Origin: Bordetella genomosp. 4
Lineage (GTDB): Bacteria > Pseudomonadota > Gammaproteobacteria > Burkholderiales > Burkholderiaceae_B
NCBI RefSeq assembly: GCF_002261185.1
Contig: NZ_NEVQ01000019.1
Span: 1 to 64,000, forward strand
DNA length: 64,000 nucleotides
Reading direction: 5' to 3'
The notes beneath the pieces were generated by a model that did not search any database, had not been told where the DNA came from, and worked only from the letters and a program-made list of their open reading frames with translations. Position numbers and translations under genes: made by a program. This document shows, piece after piece, positions 10,792-20,015 of this stretch. Position 1 is the first letter of the stretch, and the number at the start of each line of letters is the position of its first letter.

Positions 10792-11946
10792 ATGTTGCGC
10801 CTTGCCTCACGCGCCCAAGAATTCCTGACCTTTCACGCCGTCGAAGTCTTTAAAGAGGCTCAGGCATTGCAAGCCGCCGGCCGTGACATCGTCAGCCTCG
10901 GAATAGGCGAGCCGGACTTTACCGCGCCCGCCCAAGTCGTGGAAGCCCTGGATCGCGCCGCGCGAGCAGGTCTGAGCGGATATAGCGCCCCCGCCGGCGT
11001 GGCCGGATTGCGCGAGGCCATTGCCCAATTCTACGCAACTGAGTTCGGCGCCAAGATCGACCCCGCGCGCGTCATCGTCACCGCTGGCGCTTCCGGCGCC
11101 CTGTCATTGGCTTGCGCCGCCATGGTGGACACTGGCGCGGAAGTCCTGATGCCCGACCCCTCGTACCCGGCAAATAGCAATTTCATTCTGGCTGCCGGCG
11201 GACGCCCCCGCTTGATCCCCAGTACGGCGGAAAAGCGATTCCAGCTCTCGGCGCAGGACGTGCGGGACCACTGGACGCCGGCAACGCGAGGAGTGCTGGT
11301 CGCCTCGCCCAGCAATCCGACGGGCACCAGCATCGCGCGCGACGAGTTGGCCGCCTTGCTGCATGCCGTGCGCGAGCGCCAGGGTTTCGCCATCGTCGAT
11401 GAGATCTATCTGGGACTCAGTTACGAAAACGAAGCGCGCTCGGCTCTGACGCTGGATGATGACATCATCGTCATCAACAGTTTCTCAAAATACTTCCACA
11501 TGACGGGATGGCGGCTCGGCTGGATGATCGTGCCCGAACGCCTGGCCGGCCCCGTCGAAAAAATGGCCGCCAGCCTGGCAATCTGCGCGCCCACACTGGC
11601 GCAGCATGCCGCCCTGGCCTGCTTTGCGCCCGACACGCTCAAAATCTACGAACACCGCCGCGAGGCCTTTAAGCAGCGCCGCGACTATTTACTGCCGGAG
11701 TTCGAACGGCTGGGCCTGCATGTGCCGGTCAAGCCGGATGGTGCGTTTTATATCTATGCGGACATTGCCGCGATGGGCGTTGACAGCTCCGCGTTCGCGC
11801 ATCGGCTGCTGCACGAAGCAGGCGTTGCGGCAGTGCCCGGGCTCGATTTCGGCCCGGCGCATGGTCACCACACGATGCGATTCTCGTACGCCACGGGATT
11901 GGACCGTTTGCAAGAAGCTGTGCGACGCATTGGCACAGTGCTGTAG
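10792..11946 (+). CDS. PLP-dependent aminotransferase, class I/II (AspC-like)
   Basis: 384-aa fold-type I aminotransferase. The PLP Schiff-base lysine is Lys233 in NSFSKYFHMTGWRLGWM. The N-terminal LGIGEPDF and the ASPSNPTGTS block are typical of the aspartate/alanine group. The ATG at 10792 gives the family N-terminus (MLRLASRAQEFLTF); an upstream in-frame extension would read through the divergent gene's promoter and is rejected. The amino donor/acceptor pair cannot be deduced. It converges on the transglycosylase gene. Confidence 0.93.
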   Translation: MLRLASRAQEFLTFHAVEVFKEAQALQAAGRDIVSLGIGEPDFTAPAQVVEALDRAARAGLSGYSAPAGVAGLREAIAQFYATEFGAKIDPARVIVTAGASGALSLACAAMVDTGAEVLMPDPSYPANSNFILAAGGRPRLIPSTAEKRFQLSAQDVRDHWTPATRGVLVASPSNPTGTSIARDELAALLHAVRERQGFAIVDEIYLGLSYENEARSALTLDDDIIVINSFSKYFHMTGWRLGWMIVPERLAGPVEKMAASLAICAPTLAQHAALACFAPDTLKIYEHRREAFKQRRDYLLPEFERLGLHVPVKPDGAFYIYADIAAMGVDSSAFAHRLLHEAGVAAVPGLDFGPAHGHHTMRFSYATGLDRLQEAVRRIGTVL

Positions 11947-12128
11947 ACGGCGACTGAGTACACGAGCCGACGAGGCGCGTTGCTGCCCGGGAAAACCGGG
12001 GCGCCTCTGAAGGCCTTGCCCCTTTCGCGACAGGGCTGTTCAAAGCGTGCGCCCTCGGTACAGTACAAACGGCCGTAATACCGGCCTCGTTGTTTCTAAG
12101 CCGTCAGCAATGGTTTGGCAAGATTAGA

Positions 12129-12962
12129 TCAATCCCGCGCCAACGCGATCCCGGCCGCCAAGGCCAGCCGGCGACGTTCGGCCTGGACCTTGGCGCCATA
12201 GCCGCCATCGCTGGGACCTGTTGCCCCAACATAGCAAGCCAAACCGCCCTCCACCGATCCACGGCGCGAGATGCAGTCCTTCAGGATGGTGCTGCCGACG
12301 CGGATATTCGAAATCGGATCGAGCGCGCTGGCGCCCTCGCCCAATTTGTCGAATTTGTCCTGGTGCACGCGCGTCATGACCTGCATCAGGCCCTGCGCGC
12401 CCACGGAACTTTCCGCAAAGGGGTTATAGCGGGATTCGATCGCGATGACCGCCAACAGCAATAGCGGATCCAGATCTTTTTCGCGTGCGACGCGATACGT
12501 CGCATTGACCAAGACACCTGTCGCGTCATACGCCACGCGGTACTTGCGCGAGATATAGTTGCGCAGCGCCTCGGCCTGAGGGCCGGACACAGCAGTACGT
12601 AACACCTTTTTGGGAGGAGCCGGGGGCAGATCGCTGCGCAACGGGCCCAGAAAGCCGGTGGCATTGCTGGACGGCGCAGCGGGGATCGCCATGGCTACCG
12701 CTGAAGGGGTGTCATAGAGAGGATCGTCGTTGGCATCGGCGAGCGAGCCGGACGGCACGGATGTAGGCGCTAAAGCGGTCAACAAGGCTTTGTGCACCTG
12801 CAGGGCCTGGTCGCGCAAACCGGGCAAAGCGAGGCTCATACTTATGGTGACAATGACGGCAATACCCAGATAGGTACAGCAGATACGCAACCATTCAGCA
12901 AGACGGTGGTGCACTCCTTGGGCGGACTGACGGAACAGGCCTGCCACTGACGCATCGGGCAT
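12129..12962 (-). CDS. Membrane-anchored lytic murein transglycosylase (SLT domain)
   Basis: Cleaves peptidoglycan glycan strands in the periplasm. The 277-aa protein has one hydrophobic segment (about 31-47) serving as signal or anchor, a Pro/Ala-rich linker, then an SLT domain with catalytic Glu176 in IAIESRYNP and the GAQGLMQV motif. The start is supported by a strong GCAGGAGGT Shine-Dalgarno sequence. It converges with the aminotransferase and is divergent from ubiD. Confidence 0.93.
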   Translation of the reverse strand: MPDASVAGLFRQSAQGVHHRLAEWLRICCTYLGIAVIVTISMSLALPGLRDQALQVHKALLTALAPTSVPSGSLADANDDPLYDTPSAVAMAIPAAPSSNATGFLGPLRSDLPPAPPKKVLRTAVSGPQAEALRNYISRKYRVAYDATGVLVNATYRVAREKDLDPLLLLAVIAIESRYNPFAESSVGAQGLMQVMTRVHQDKFDKLGEGASALDPISNIRVGSTILKDCISRRGSVEGGLACYVGATGPSDGGYGAKVQAERRRLALAAGIALARD

Positions 12963-13047
12963 GGTGACCTCCTGCGTGATAAAGAAGAGGCCTGGATGTT
13001 AACCTCTCTTCTGACTTTAAAATGTAACGAATTGACCTGGATCTGTA

Positions 13048-14592
13048 GTGAAATACCGTGACCTGAGAGACTTTTTACAGCAACTGGAGCAGCGCGGTGA
13101 GCTCAAACGCATTGCCACGCCAGTATCGACACATCTTGAAATAACTGAGATCGCCGATCGCGTTTTGCGCGCCGAAGGGCCCGCTTTGCTGTTCGAAAAT
13201 GCCGTCCACAATGGCACGCGGGCCGAAATTCCGGTGCTGGCCAACCTGTTTGGCACGCCCAAGCGCGTCGCGTGGGGCATGGGCGCCGAGGACGTCAGCG
13301 CCCTGCGAGAGACCGGCGAATTACTGGCCTCGCTACGCGAACCCGAGGCCCCGCGCAGCCTGCGCGACGCCTTCGGTAAAGTCGCCATGTTGAAATCCGC
13401 CCTCTGGGACATGGCTCCCAAGCGAGTGCGCAGCCCGGCCTGCCAGGAGATCGTATGGGAGGGCGCGGACGTGGACCTGAGCCGGCTGCCGCTGCAAACC
13501 TGCTGGCCCGGCGATGTAGCGCCGTTGCTGACGTGGGGCCTGGTCATCACCCGAGGGCCCAATGCACGCCGGCAGAATCTCGGGATTTATCGCCAGCAGC
13601 CTATCGCGCCAAACAAATTGATCATGCGCTGGCTGTCGCATCGCGGCGGCGCACTGGATTTTCGTGAGCACGCGCGCGCCCACCCGGGCACGCCCTTCCC
13701 CGTCGCGGTTGCCTTGGGGGCAGACCCGGCCACGATCCTGGGGGCCGTCACCCCCGTCCCGGACAGCCTGTCCGAATATCAATTCGCCGGCCTGCTGCGC
13801 GGCTCGCGCACAGAAGTCGCCCAAGCCATTGGCAGCGAGCTCTCGGTGCCGGCCTGGGCCGAAATTGTCCTGGAAGGCCATTTACTGCCGGCCACGGACC
13901 CACGCGCCATCGCACCCACCATTCCCGACGGGGTGCCTCCCCCTCCGGACACAGGCTACGAAATGGCGCTGGAAGGGCCCTATGGCGACCATACGGGCTA
14001 TTACAACGAGCAAGACTGGTTCCCCGTCTTTACGGTGGACCGCATCACCATGCGCCGCAATCCGGTCTATCACTCGACTTACACGGGCAAACCGCCGGAT
14101 GAACCGGCGGTTCTGGGGGTGGCGCTGAATGAAGTTTTTGTGCCGTTGTTGCGCCGTCAATTCCCGGAAATCGTCGACTTTTACCTGCCCCCGGAAGGTT
14201 GCAGCTATCGGTTGGCCGTGGTCTCGATGCGCAAACAGTACGCCGGACACGCCAAACGCATCATGTTCGGCATCTGGAGCGTGCTGCGCCAATTCATGTA
14301 CACGAAATTCATTGTCGTCGTGGACGAAGACATCGACGTGCGTGACTGGAAAGAGGTTATCTGGGCCATCACCACACGCATGGACCCGGTGCGCGATACC
14401 GTCATGGTCGAGCGCACACCGATCGACTACCTGGACTTTGCCTCGCCGGTCTCGGGCCTGGGCGGCAAGATGGGACTGGACGCCACCAATAAATGGCCGG
14501 GTGAAACGGACCGCGAATGGGGCCGGCCTATCACCATGGACCAAGACGTCAAACAACGCGTGGATGCAATATGGGGGGATTTGGGGCTATAA
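13048..14592 (+). CDS. ubiD: UbiD-family decarboxylase (3-polyprenyl-4-hydroxybenzoate decarboxylase)
   Basis: Prenylated-FMN-dependent decarboxylase of ubiquinone biosynthesis. The 514-aa product begins at a GTG codon, giving the conserved N-terminus [20 protein letters not shown]. Later family motifs include [10 protein letters not shown] and the C-terminal [21 protein letters not shown], read in short blocks. No ubiX partner was seen in the window. The gene is monocistronic and divergent from the transglycosylase. The ubiquinone role is inferred from family and length. Confidence 0.95.
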   Translation: MKYRDLRDFLQQLEQRGELKRIATPVSTHLEITEIADRVLRAEGPALLFENAVHNGTRAEIPVLANLFGTPKRVAWGMGAEDVSALRETGELLASLREPEAPRSLRDAFGKVAMLKSALWDMAPKRVRSPACQEIVWEGADVDLSRLPLQTCWPGDVAPLLTWGLVITRGPNARRQNLGIYRQQPIAPNKLIMRWLSHRGGALDFREHARAHPGTPFPVAVALGADPATILGAVTPVPDSLSEYQFAGLLRGSRTEVAQAIGSELSVPAWAEIVLEGHLLPATDPRAIAPTIPDGVPPPPDTGYEMALEGPYGDHTGYYNEQDWFPVFTVDRITMRRNPVYHSTYTGKPPDEPAVLGVALNEVFVPLLRRQFPEIVDFYLPPEGCSYRLAVVSMRKQYAGHAKRIMFGIWSVLRQFMYTKFIVVVDEDIDVRDWKEVIWAITTRMDPVRDTVMVERTPIDYLDFASPVSGLGGKMGLDATNKWPGETDREWGRPITMDQDVKQRVDAIWGDLGL

Positions 14593-14704
14593 CACCCGCG
14601 TGAATAGCATGTGCCAGTGCTCTCGAACACTGGCCTGGACTGCATCGCCCAAAACCGGGCGCGCAAGCGCTCCGGTATCGGGCATCAGTGTGGATTGTCG
14701 TGCC

Positions 14705-15094
14705 TCACCGTTCACGTGACGGGCTGACATCATCCTCGACATCGGACGATGACCTGCCACGCGAATCGCGCCAAGCCTTAAAGGCTTGCCAGCCCAATAA
14801 CGCGCCACCGGCCAGCTTGATCAAACCCGAGCGCTTGCCGCGCCCCATGACCAGCGCAGACAGCGTAGAGCTGACAAAAGGATAGCGCCGGGCCAACGTA
14901 AAGCCCTGCCATAATAGTTTGGACAGATTGGCCTGCCCTAAACTGGGCAACCAACGCTTGACGAGATTGCCGGGCCTGAGCGAGCGCGTCGTCGACACAA
15001 TATCGTGCGCCAGCGATTCTCGTTCGAGCGCCGCTCGAGCACGCAGCAGCTCAATGCGAACGGCACGGTCAACAGCAGTCGTGGGTTTCGCCAT
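14705..15094 (-). CDS. Hypothetical YqjK-like protein
   Basis: 129-aa basic protein without a signal peptide. A weakly hydrophobic stretch (LAGGALLGWQAFKAW) lies near the C-terminus, followed by a charged Ser/Asp/Arg tail. It is the last gene of a minus-strand set after the DUF883 and holin-like genes (3-bp gap to the latter). This matches the enterobacterial yqjD-yqjE-yqjK order, so a YqjK-type role is proposed from synteny rather than clear motifs. Confidence 0.65.
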   Translation of the reverse strand: MAKPTTAVDRAVRIELLRARAALERESLAHDIVSTTRSLRPGNLVKRWLPSLGQANLSKLLWQGFTLARRYPFVSSTLSALVMGRGKRSGLIKLAGGALLGWQAFKAWRDSRGRSSSDVEDDVSPSRER

Positions 15095-15097
15095 AGG

Positions 15098-15577
15098 TCA
15101 GCTCCGTGCCCGTCGAGCAGCGGCCTGCCGGGCACGCGTGGCGCGCGCCTCTTGCTCGGCTCTTTCGTCGCGTTCGTCTTGCTCGGCTTGTTCGGCCTCA
15201 TCCTGCGCAGCACGAACACGATCCAGCAACTCGGCATCGCGGCCGAGTTCTTCGACCGTCGCAGCAAAAGGCATGGGGCCGAACAGCAACTGACGGCGTA
15301 TCGACAGCAGCAATACGAGACCGATCAAGGCATATATCGCGGCCAGGAGTCCCAGCGCTACATAACGATTTTCTGTAGGCCAGAACGCCACCGCGATGGT
15401 GACCGTGAACACCAGCACCGCCAACGTCAAAAACAGCAACGCCGCGAATGCCGAGCCCAACAGCTTGATCAACCGCGTTTTTTCTTCGGCTGCCTCGAGG
15501 GAGAATAATTCCAGGCGCGTACGCAGCATCCCTACCAGGCTGCTGGCCACGCTGGATACAGATGTGCGCAAGCCCAT
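15098..15577 (-). CDS. YqjE / phage holin superfamily membrane protein
   Basis: 159-aa protein with an amphipathic N-terminus (ELFSLEAAEEKTRLIKL), two transmembrane helices in a hairpin (about 40-65 and 72-92), then a long Glu/Arg/Ala-rich coiled tail. This layout fits the Actinobacterial Holin-X/YqjE family. It lies between the DUF883 gene and the YqjK-like gene in one minus-strand cluster. Function is unknown; relatives are linked to ribosome or inner-membrane association through the YqjD/ElaB system. Confidence 0.8.
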   Translation of the reverse strand: MGLRTSVSSVASSLVGMLRTRLELFSLEAAEEKTRLIKLLGSAFAALLFLTLAVLVFTVTIAVAFWPTENRYVALGLLAAIYALIGLVLLLSIRRQLLFGPMPFAATVEELGRDAELLDRVRAAQDEAEQAEQDERDERAEQEARATRARQAAARRARS

Positions 15578-15615
15578 AATAAGACCGGGCCGGCACCAAA
15601 GGCCGGCCCGTGCCT

Positions 15616-15933
15616 TTATCGGCGAGCGATCAGCAAACCAAGCAGCAGGCCGGTCACGCCTGCAACGCCGATGGCTTGCCAGGGATTGTCGTGCACATAA
15701 TCATCGGTCGCGCGCGCGGCCTTGCGACCGCGTTCCAATACGGCGTCTTGCGCGTCGTACAGCGCCTCGCGCGTGCGTTTCAGCGACGCCAATGCGCGAT
15801 CGCGCAATTCGGAGGCCTTTTCGCCAGAGCTGGACGCGGCCTCGCGCAACAGGTCTTCGGCATCGCTCAGGCTGCTTTTCACGCTATCGATGAGTTTTTC
15901 TTTAGCGGCTTCCTCGGAACGTCGTGTAGGCAT
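15616..15933 (-). CDS. DUF883 family protein (ElaB/YqjD-like)
   Basis: 105-aa protein with an extended heptad-like helical N-terminal region and one C-terminal transmembrane segment with a glycine pattern (GVAGVTGLLLGLLIARR). This is the layout of ElaB/YqjD/YgaM, tail-anchored inner-membrane proteins that bind ribosomes in stationary phase in E. coli. The DNPWQAIGV motif before the membrane segment is characteristic. It is first of a three-gene cluster. Confidence 0.9.
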   Translation of the reverse strand: MPTRRSEEAAKEKLIDSVKSSLSDAEDLLREAASSSGEKASELRDRALASLKRTREALYDAQDAVLERGRKAARATDDYVHDNPWQAIGVAGVTGLLLGLLIARR

Positions 15934-16061
15934 AAAAGCTCCCTATGAGTAAGGTCGATGACAGGTTCATCATACCAGCCTGTTGCGACTCTCGCAGCCA
16001 GGCAACGATGACATTGCAATATATATGTATAGGCAGGTGGTGGATTCCACAAGCCCTACTC

Positions 16062-16790
16062 TTATCTGACCTGCGTGATTTCAACCGCGGACTTCACGCC
16101 ACCCTGATCAATGTCCTGACGCATGACTAAGTTTACGCTCGGGCAAAACCAATCGGTGACCGTGGTATTCATACCTGGAATAGGCAAGGTCAGCCCCTTG
16201 AACGTCGCCATCGTGGGATCGGTATCCCGCGTATAACGGATCGGCCAGCATGATTGACGCCCCAATGCGGTATCCAGCGTGGATTTGGCGCCGACGGTTT
16301 TCTCGCCAATGCGCACGACCGTGCTGGGCTGTCCGCCAACGGGGGCCTCTTTGCCGATATTCAATCGATAGGTCGCGCCCGGCATGCGCTGGCCCTGCCC
16401 GGTGATGGCGCCATCGTAGGCAAACAGTCCCAGCATGCGCAGATCGAATTGGCCTTGCGACGAAGGCTGCTCACCCGCCTGGGCATAACGCACAAAACTC
16501 GCCTGGCCTTGTTTGATGGTCATCAGATAGTCCAGTTTGGACTGGCTCGCCGGCAAACCGGCATAGCTGAACATCGCCGTGCCTTGCACCCGCGCGCGGC
16601 AATTGGCCGAGTCTGTCTTGGACACCTCGGCAAACGTCAAATCGGCGCCCAGCTGTAAATTGCCGGACCCCTTCAATTGCACCGCCCCGCCGTCGTGCAT
16701 GAAACGCGCATCGCACACGCCAGCCACCGCGGGAGCCGTCACACTGGCGCAGCCCGCCAGAATCAGGAAAGAAAGATATCGTGCCGCCAC
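16062..16790 (-). CDS. Hypothetical lipoprotein
   Basis: 242-aa protein starting at GTG with a short signal peptide and a lipobox (LAGC, Cys14), so it should be lipidated and periplasm-facing. The rest is beta-rich without a motif I recognise; several Cys residues could pair. A GGAG lies about 6 nt before the GTG. It is monocistronic. Nearby genes give no hint of its role. Confidence 0.75.
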   Translation of the reverse strand: MAARYLSFLILAGCASVTAPAVAGVCDARFMHDGGAVQLKGSGNLQLGADLTFAEVSKTDSANCRARVQGTAMFSYAGLPASQSKLDYLMTIKQGQASFVRYAQAGEQPSSQGQFDLRMLGLFAYDGAITGQGQRMPGATYRLNIGKEAPVGGQPSTVVRIGEKTVGAKSTLDTALGRQSCWPIRYTRDTDPTMATFKGLTLPIPGMNTTVTDWFCPSVNLVMRQDIDQGGVKSAVEITQVR

Positions 16791-17199
16791 CGGGACTCCA
16801 GACTGAAATATGACATCTGGATGCTACACCGTTTGTCTGATTTACACGTTTCAAGCCGTGTTTAATTCGCGCTGTGTGCAAAGACAAGAGAAAGGCTTCT
16901 ACCGGCCCCGGAACCGCTCCGAGTACCGCGCGGCTATCCTGCGCCCTCAGTATCTCGCTGGCGGCAAACCAATACCAGATGGCGTCGGCCCTGGCACCAC
17001 AGCAGTGCTTATTGCCCCAAGAAGGGGCATTTCCCTGGAAAGCCATGCCCCACAACAGCGCAAGCGCCAATCCGGCACACTCCCGCCTCAATGGCATGAA
17101 TCTTGCGTCGGTTGGCTAAGAGGCGTTGATACTGTCGACTAATCACTTATAGCTATATCAATCCAATAAATCAAAAGTTGTAGGGATGTATTGCGGTCC
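16791..17199. other. Intergenic stretch without a recognised gene
   Basis: About 400 bp upstream of the lipoprotein gene and next to the tnpB remnant. Open frames exist on both strands but show no family resemblance, no ribosome-binding site and run into other genes out of frame. The last 80 bp are markedly AT-richer and probably belong to the end of the insertion-sequence relic. Confidence 0.4.
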
Positions 17200-17202
17200 C
17201 TA
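17181..17202 (-). repeat. Hairpin at the end of the IS200/IS605 remnant
   Basis: TAGGGA (17181-17186) and TCCCTA (17197-17202) form a 6-bp stem with a 10-nt loop, directly overlapping the stop codon of the tnpB remnant. IS200/IS605 elements carry subterminal imperfect hairpins at their right end recognised by TnpA, and the same region encodes the TnpB guide-RNA scaffold. The match is positional and structural only. Confidence 0.45.
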
Positions 17203-17536
17203 TGATTCTCCATGTACACGGGCCCGTCTCGCCAGGCTGATCATTTCTTGACTGCTCCCTTCCTTAAAGGAACGGGATTCCCACTTCACCGAACCGAGCC
17301 GTTGCACACTATCCCTCATGCACTCAGGTCTTACCGTTTCTCCATGGGCTAACACCGCCAGCCCGGCGGCTAATACATCATGCGCCGCGTTGACGTCGCG
17401 GTTGTGGGCTACATTGCATTGCGGACACGAATGCCCCCCGCTCGACGGCAGCTTTGGTAATGCCTATCCGCAAACGTGGCAGTGCTTGCTCGAACGTCGA
17501 ATAGAACCGGAATCGATAGGTACGTTTGGTTTGCAT
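17200..17536 (-). pseudogene. Decayed IS200/IS605-family tnpB (OrfB) remnant
   Basis: The minus strand from the ATG at 17536 encodes [17 protein letters not shown], a typical TnpB N-terminus. After these 17 codons most of the gene is missing. In another frame the C-terminal zinc-ribbon follows: KHCHVCG, an in-frame TAG, then [16 protein letters not shown] and AHNRDVNAAHDVLAAG, which includes the last RuvC Asp. The tail runs to the TAG at 17200-17202. Deletion plus frameshift plus nonsense codon make it inactive. No tnpA was seen. Confidence 0.8.
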
Positions 17537-17610
17537 CCCCGAGACACTACACGCGTCAGACCGGAAAACTGGATTCTTATCCAGCCACCAATTCAAATCA
17601 GACCAATCTT

Positions 17611-17673
17611 GCAGCCCCTCGGCTGCGCCCCTTTCCTCCCCGACAGGAATACCGAGGTTTCTCGGAGCAACGG
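17611..17673 (+). promoter_or_regulatory. cysG leader motif shared with lnt
   Basis: The leader has a GCAGCC/GGCTGC hairpin (17611-17626), then CTTTCCTCCCCG (17631-17642), nine variable bases, and a 20-nt block ending CGGAGCAAC (17663-17671) that holds the Shine-Dalgarno sequence 6 nt before the ATG. A near-identical arrangement precedes lnt at 37439-37499. The CCTCC segment could pair with the GGAG of the ribosome-binding site. Confidence 0.5.
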
Positions 17674-19089
17674 ATGAAGCTTTTCCCCTTATTTGCAGAT
17701 CTACAGGGTCGCCGCGTGCTGGTAGTCGGCGGCGGCGAAGTCGCTGCGCGCAAGGTCCAACTGCTGTTAGAGGCATCGGCCGATGTGCAGGTTGGGGCGC
17801 CTGAACTCGTGCCGGAACTGGCCGAGCTGGCCGACCAAGGCCGCATTCGCGTATTCAAAGGCGAGTTTCAACCCGAATGGCTGGACGAGGCTTGGCTAGT
17901 CGTCGCCGCCACCGACGACCGGTCGGTCAATGCGGCAGTGTCCGAGGCTGCCGAAGCCCGGCGCATTTTCAGCAATGTCGTAGATGATGCGGAGCTATCG
18001 TCGTTTCAAGTCCCGTCCATCGTCGACCGTTCCCCCTTGATCGTGGCGATTTCGTCGTCCGGCGTAGCGCCCGTGCTGGCGCGCCGCCTGCGCGAACGGA
18101 TAGAGTCGCTGTTCGATCATTCGTTGGGATCTCTGGCTGCATTGGCCGCTCTCCATCGTCCGCGTATCCGCGAACGCCGCCCTGACCTGAAACAACGCCG
18201 GCGGTTCTATGACTGGCTGCTGGACGGCCCTGTCGCGAGCCTGCTGCGCCAACAACAACCCGCCGAAGCCGAACGCGTGCTCAACGCCGAGCTCGACAGT
18301 CCGCAACCTGCCAGTCAAGGCAGCGTCGTGCTCGTCGGCGCGGGCCCGGGCGACCCTAGCCTGCTGACCCTCAAGGCCTTACGCGCCCTCAACGAGGCCG
18401 ATGTCATCCTGTACGACCGTCTGGTCAGCCCCGCAGTGCTGGCGTTGGCGCGTCGCGATGCCGACCGTATCTCCGTGGGCAAGCTGCTCGGCGAAGACCA
18501 CAACGCTACGCAATCCCGTATTCATGCGCTGCTGGTCGAACATGCGCAGGCCGGCCGGCGCGTCGTACGCCTCAAAGGCGGCGATGCCTTCATTTTTGGA
18601 CGTGGCGGCGAGGAACTGGAATATCTGCGCGCACACGATATCCGCTACGAAGTCGTACCCGGCATCACGGCGGCACTGGCCTGTGCCGCCTATGCCGGCA
18701 TCCCTCTCACCCATCGCGACCATGCGCAATCCGTACGCCTGGTCACGGCACATTGCCGCGAAGACGAAGACACGCTGGATTGGGCCGGATTGGCCCGCGA
18801 ACACCAGACGCTGGCGTTCTATATGGGCGTCGGGCAGTTGGGAACGCTGTCTGCCCGGCTCATCAGCCACGGCCGTTCTGCCGCGACGCCGTTCGCCCTG
18901 ATCGAAAACGGCAGCCGCCCCGAACAGCGGGTCATCACAGGACGCCTGGATGAACTCGCCGCCGTAGCACGCAGCCACAACGTGCGCGCGCCCGCGTTAT
19001 TGGTGATAGGCGAAGTCGCAGGGCTCGCTCGCCAATTGCATTGGTTTGGCCGATACGAAGAAGGCCAGCGAGAGGCGTTGGCGGCCTGA
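17674..19089 (+). CDS. cysG: Siroheme synthase CysG (bifunctional)
   Basis: Converts uroporphyrinogen III to siroheme for sulfite and nitrite reductases. The 471-aa protein has an N-terminal precorrin-2 dehydrogenase/ferrochelatase half with the NAD motif [11 protein letters not shown] (17-27). The C-terminal methyltransferase half begins near residue 213 with [16 protein letters not shown] and later has the [15 protein letters not shown] block. The ATG at 17674 gives the canonical MKLFPLF start. It is preceded by a leader resembling that of lnt and by a tnpB relic. No sulfate-assimilation neighbours are present. Confidence 0.97.
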   Translation: MKLFPLFADLQGRRVLVVGGGEVAARKVQLLLEASADVQVGAPELVPELAELADQGRIRVFKGEFQPEWLDEAWLVVAATDDRSVNAAVSEAAEARRIFSNVVDDAELSSFQVPSIVDRSPLIVAISSSGVAPVLARRLRERIESLFDHSLGSLAALAALHRPRIRERRPDLKQRRRFYDWLLDGPVASLLRQQQPAEAERVLNAELDSPQPASQGSVVLVGAGPGDPSLLTLKALRALNEADVILYDRLVSPAVLALARRDADRISVGKLLGEDHNATQSRIHALLVEHAQAGRRVVRLKGGDAFIFGRGGEELEYLRAHDIRYEVVPGITAALACAAYAGIPLTHRDHAQSVRLVTAHCREDEDTLDWAGLAREHQTLAFYMGVGQLGTLSARLISHGRSAATPFALIENGSRPEQRVITGRLDELAAVARSHNVRAPALLVIGEVAGLARQLHWFGRYEEGQREALAA

Positions 19090-19128
19090 TATGACGCCGG
19101 CGGGTGCGAGGACGGCGCGGCCAATTTC

Positions 19129-19767
19129 TTATTCTGCTTTTTGCTTCGTACCAAAGATCCGGTCGCCCGCATCGCCCAGGCCCGGCATGATGTAGCCGTT
19201 TTCGTTCAATCCCTGGTCGATCGACGCAGTGTAAATATGCACATCGGGATGGCGATCCAAGACCGCTTTAATACCGGTCGGTGCGGCGACCAGAACCAAG
19301 GCGCGAATCTCGCGACAGCCGGCGCGTTTGAGCATATCGATCGTCGCCACCATTGAACCGCCCGTGGCCAACATGGGATCCACGATCAGCGCCAGGCGCT
19401 GATCCAATTCCCCGACAAGACGCTCCAGATAAGTATGCGCCTGCAGCGTTTCCTCGTTGCGGGCGACTCCGACCACACTGACCTTGGCGCCGGGGATCAG
19501 GCTCAACACCCCGTCCAGCATGCCGATGCCGGCACGCAGAATCGGCACGACCGTCACTTTTTTGCCGGCAATTTTCTCGACCTCTACCGTGCCGCACCAG
19601 CCTTCTACCGTGGTGGTGGCCAAAGGCAGGTCTTTGGATGCCTCGTAGGTCAGCAAAGCGCCGACTTCTTGAGACAACTCACGAAAGCTCTTGGTGCTGA
19701 GGTCAGCACGACGCATGATGCCGAGCTTGTGGCGAATCAGCGGATGACGGATTTCGTGCACGGGCAT
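19129..19767 (-). CDS. upp: Uracil phosphoribosyltransferase
   Basis: Pyrimidine salvage enzyme: uracil + PRPP to UMP. The 212-aa length is standard. The PRPP-binding loop [10 protein letters not shown] and the uracil-binding region [13 protein letters not shown] near the C-terminus are clear, as is the N-terminal [12 protein letters not shown]. It is convergent with cysG (39 bp apart) and monocistronic. No associated uracil permease gene was seen. Confidence 0.97.
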   Translation of the reverse strand: MPVHEIRHPLIRHKLGIMRRADLSTKSFRELSQEVGALLTYEASKDLPLATTTVEGWCGTVEVEKIAGKKVTVVPILRAGIGMLDGVLSLIPGAKVSVVGVARNEETLQAHTYLERLVGELDQRLALIVDPMLATGGSMVATIDMLKRAGCREIRALVLVAAPTGIKAVLDRHPDVHIYTASIDQGLNENGYIMPGLGDAGDRIFGTKQKAE

Positions 19768-20015
19768 GTGCGGAAGTCTCCAAAAACAATGAGGCAGCGA
19801 GGCGGCCAGGTCAAAACAGAATGAATTTTAGCGCTACAAGGTCGCACTGCCGACGATGGGTGCGCTATTTGTCGATGACGGCGCCGCTGCCAACGGGCTG
19901 CCGTTCGTTTCTATCCCACCTTCACGCCACTGCCGATCATGCGGTCAACGGGACGACTCGATGGGCATAACCTGGTCAAGAGATACAACCGGACGCCACC
20001 GCTGGCTCCATCGAT

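Noticed and set aside
14613-14634. GCCAGTG/CACTGGC hairpin after ubiD as a terminator
   Set aside because: The stem is clear, but no T run follows in either direction.
16471-17097. Minus-strand open frame overlapping the lipoprotein gene
   Set aside because: It runs out of frame through the lipoprotein gene, has no start signal and no recognisable domain.
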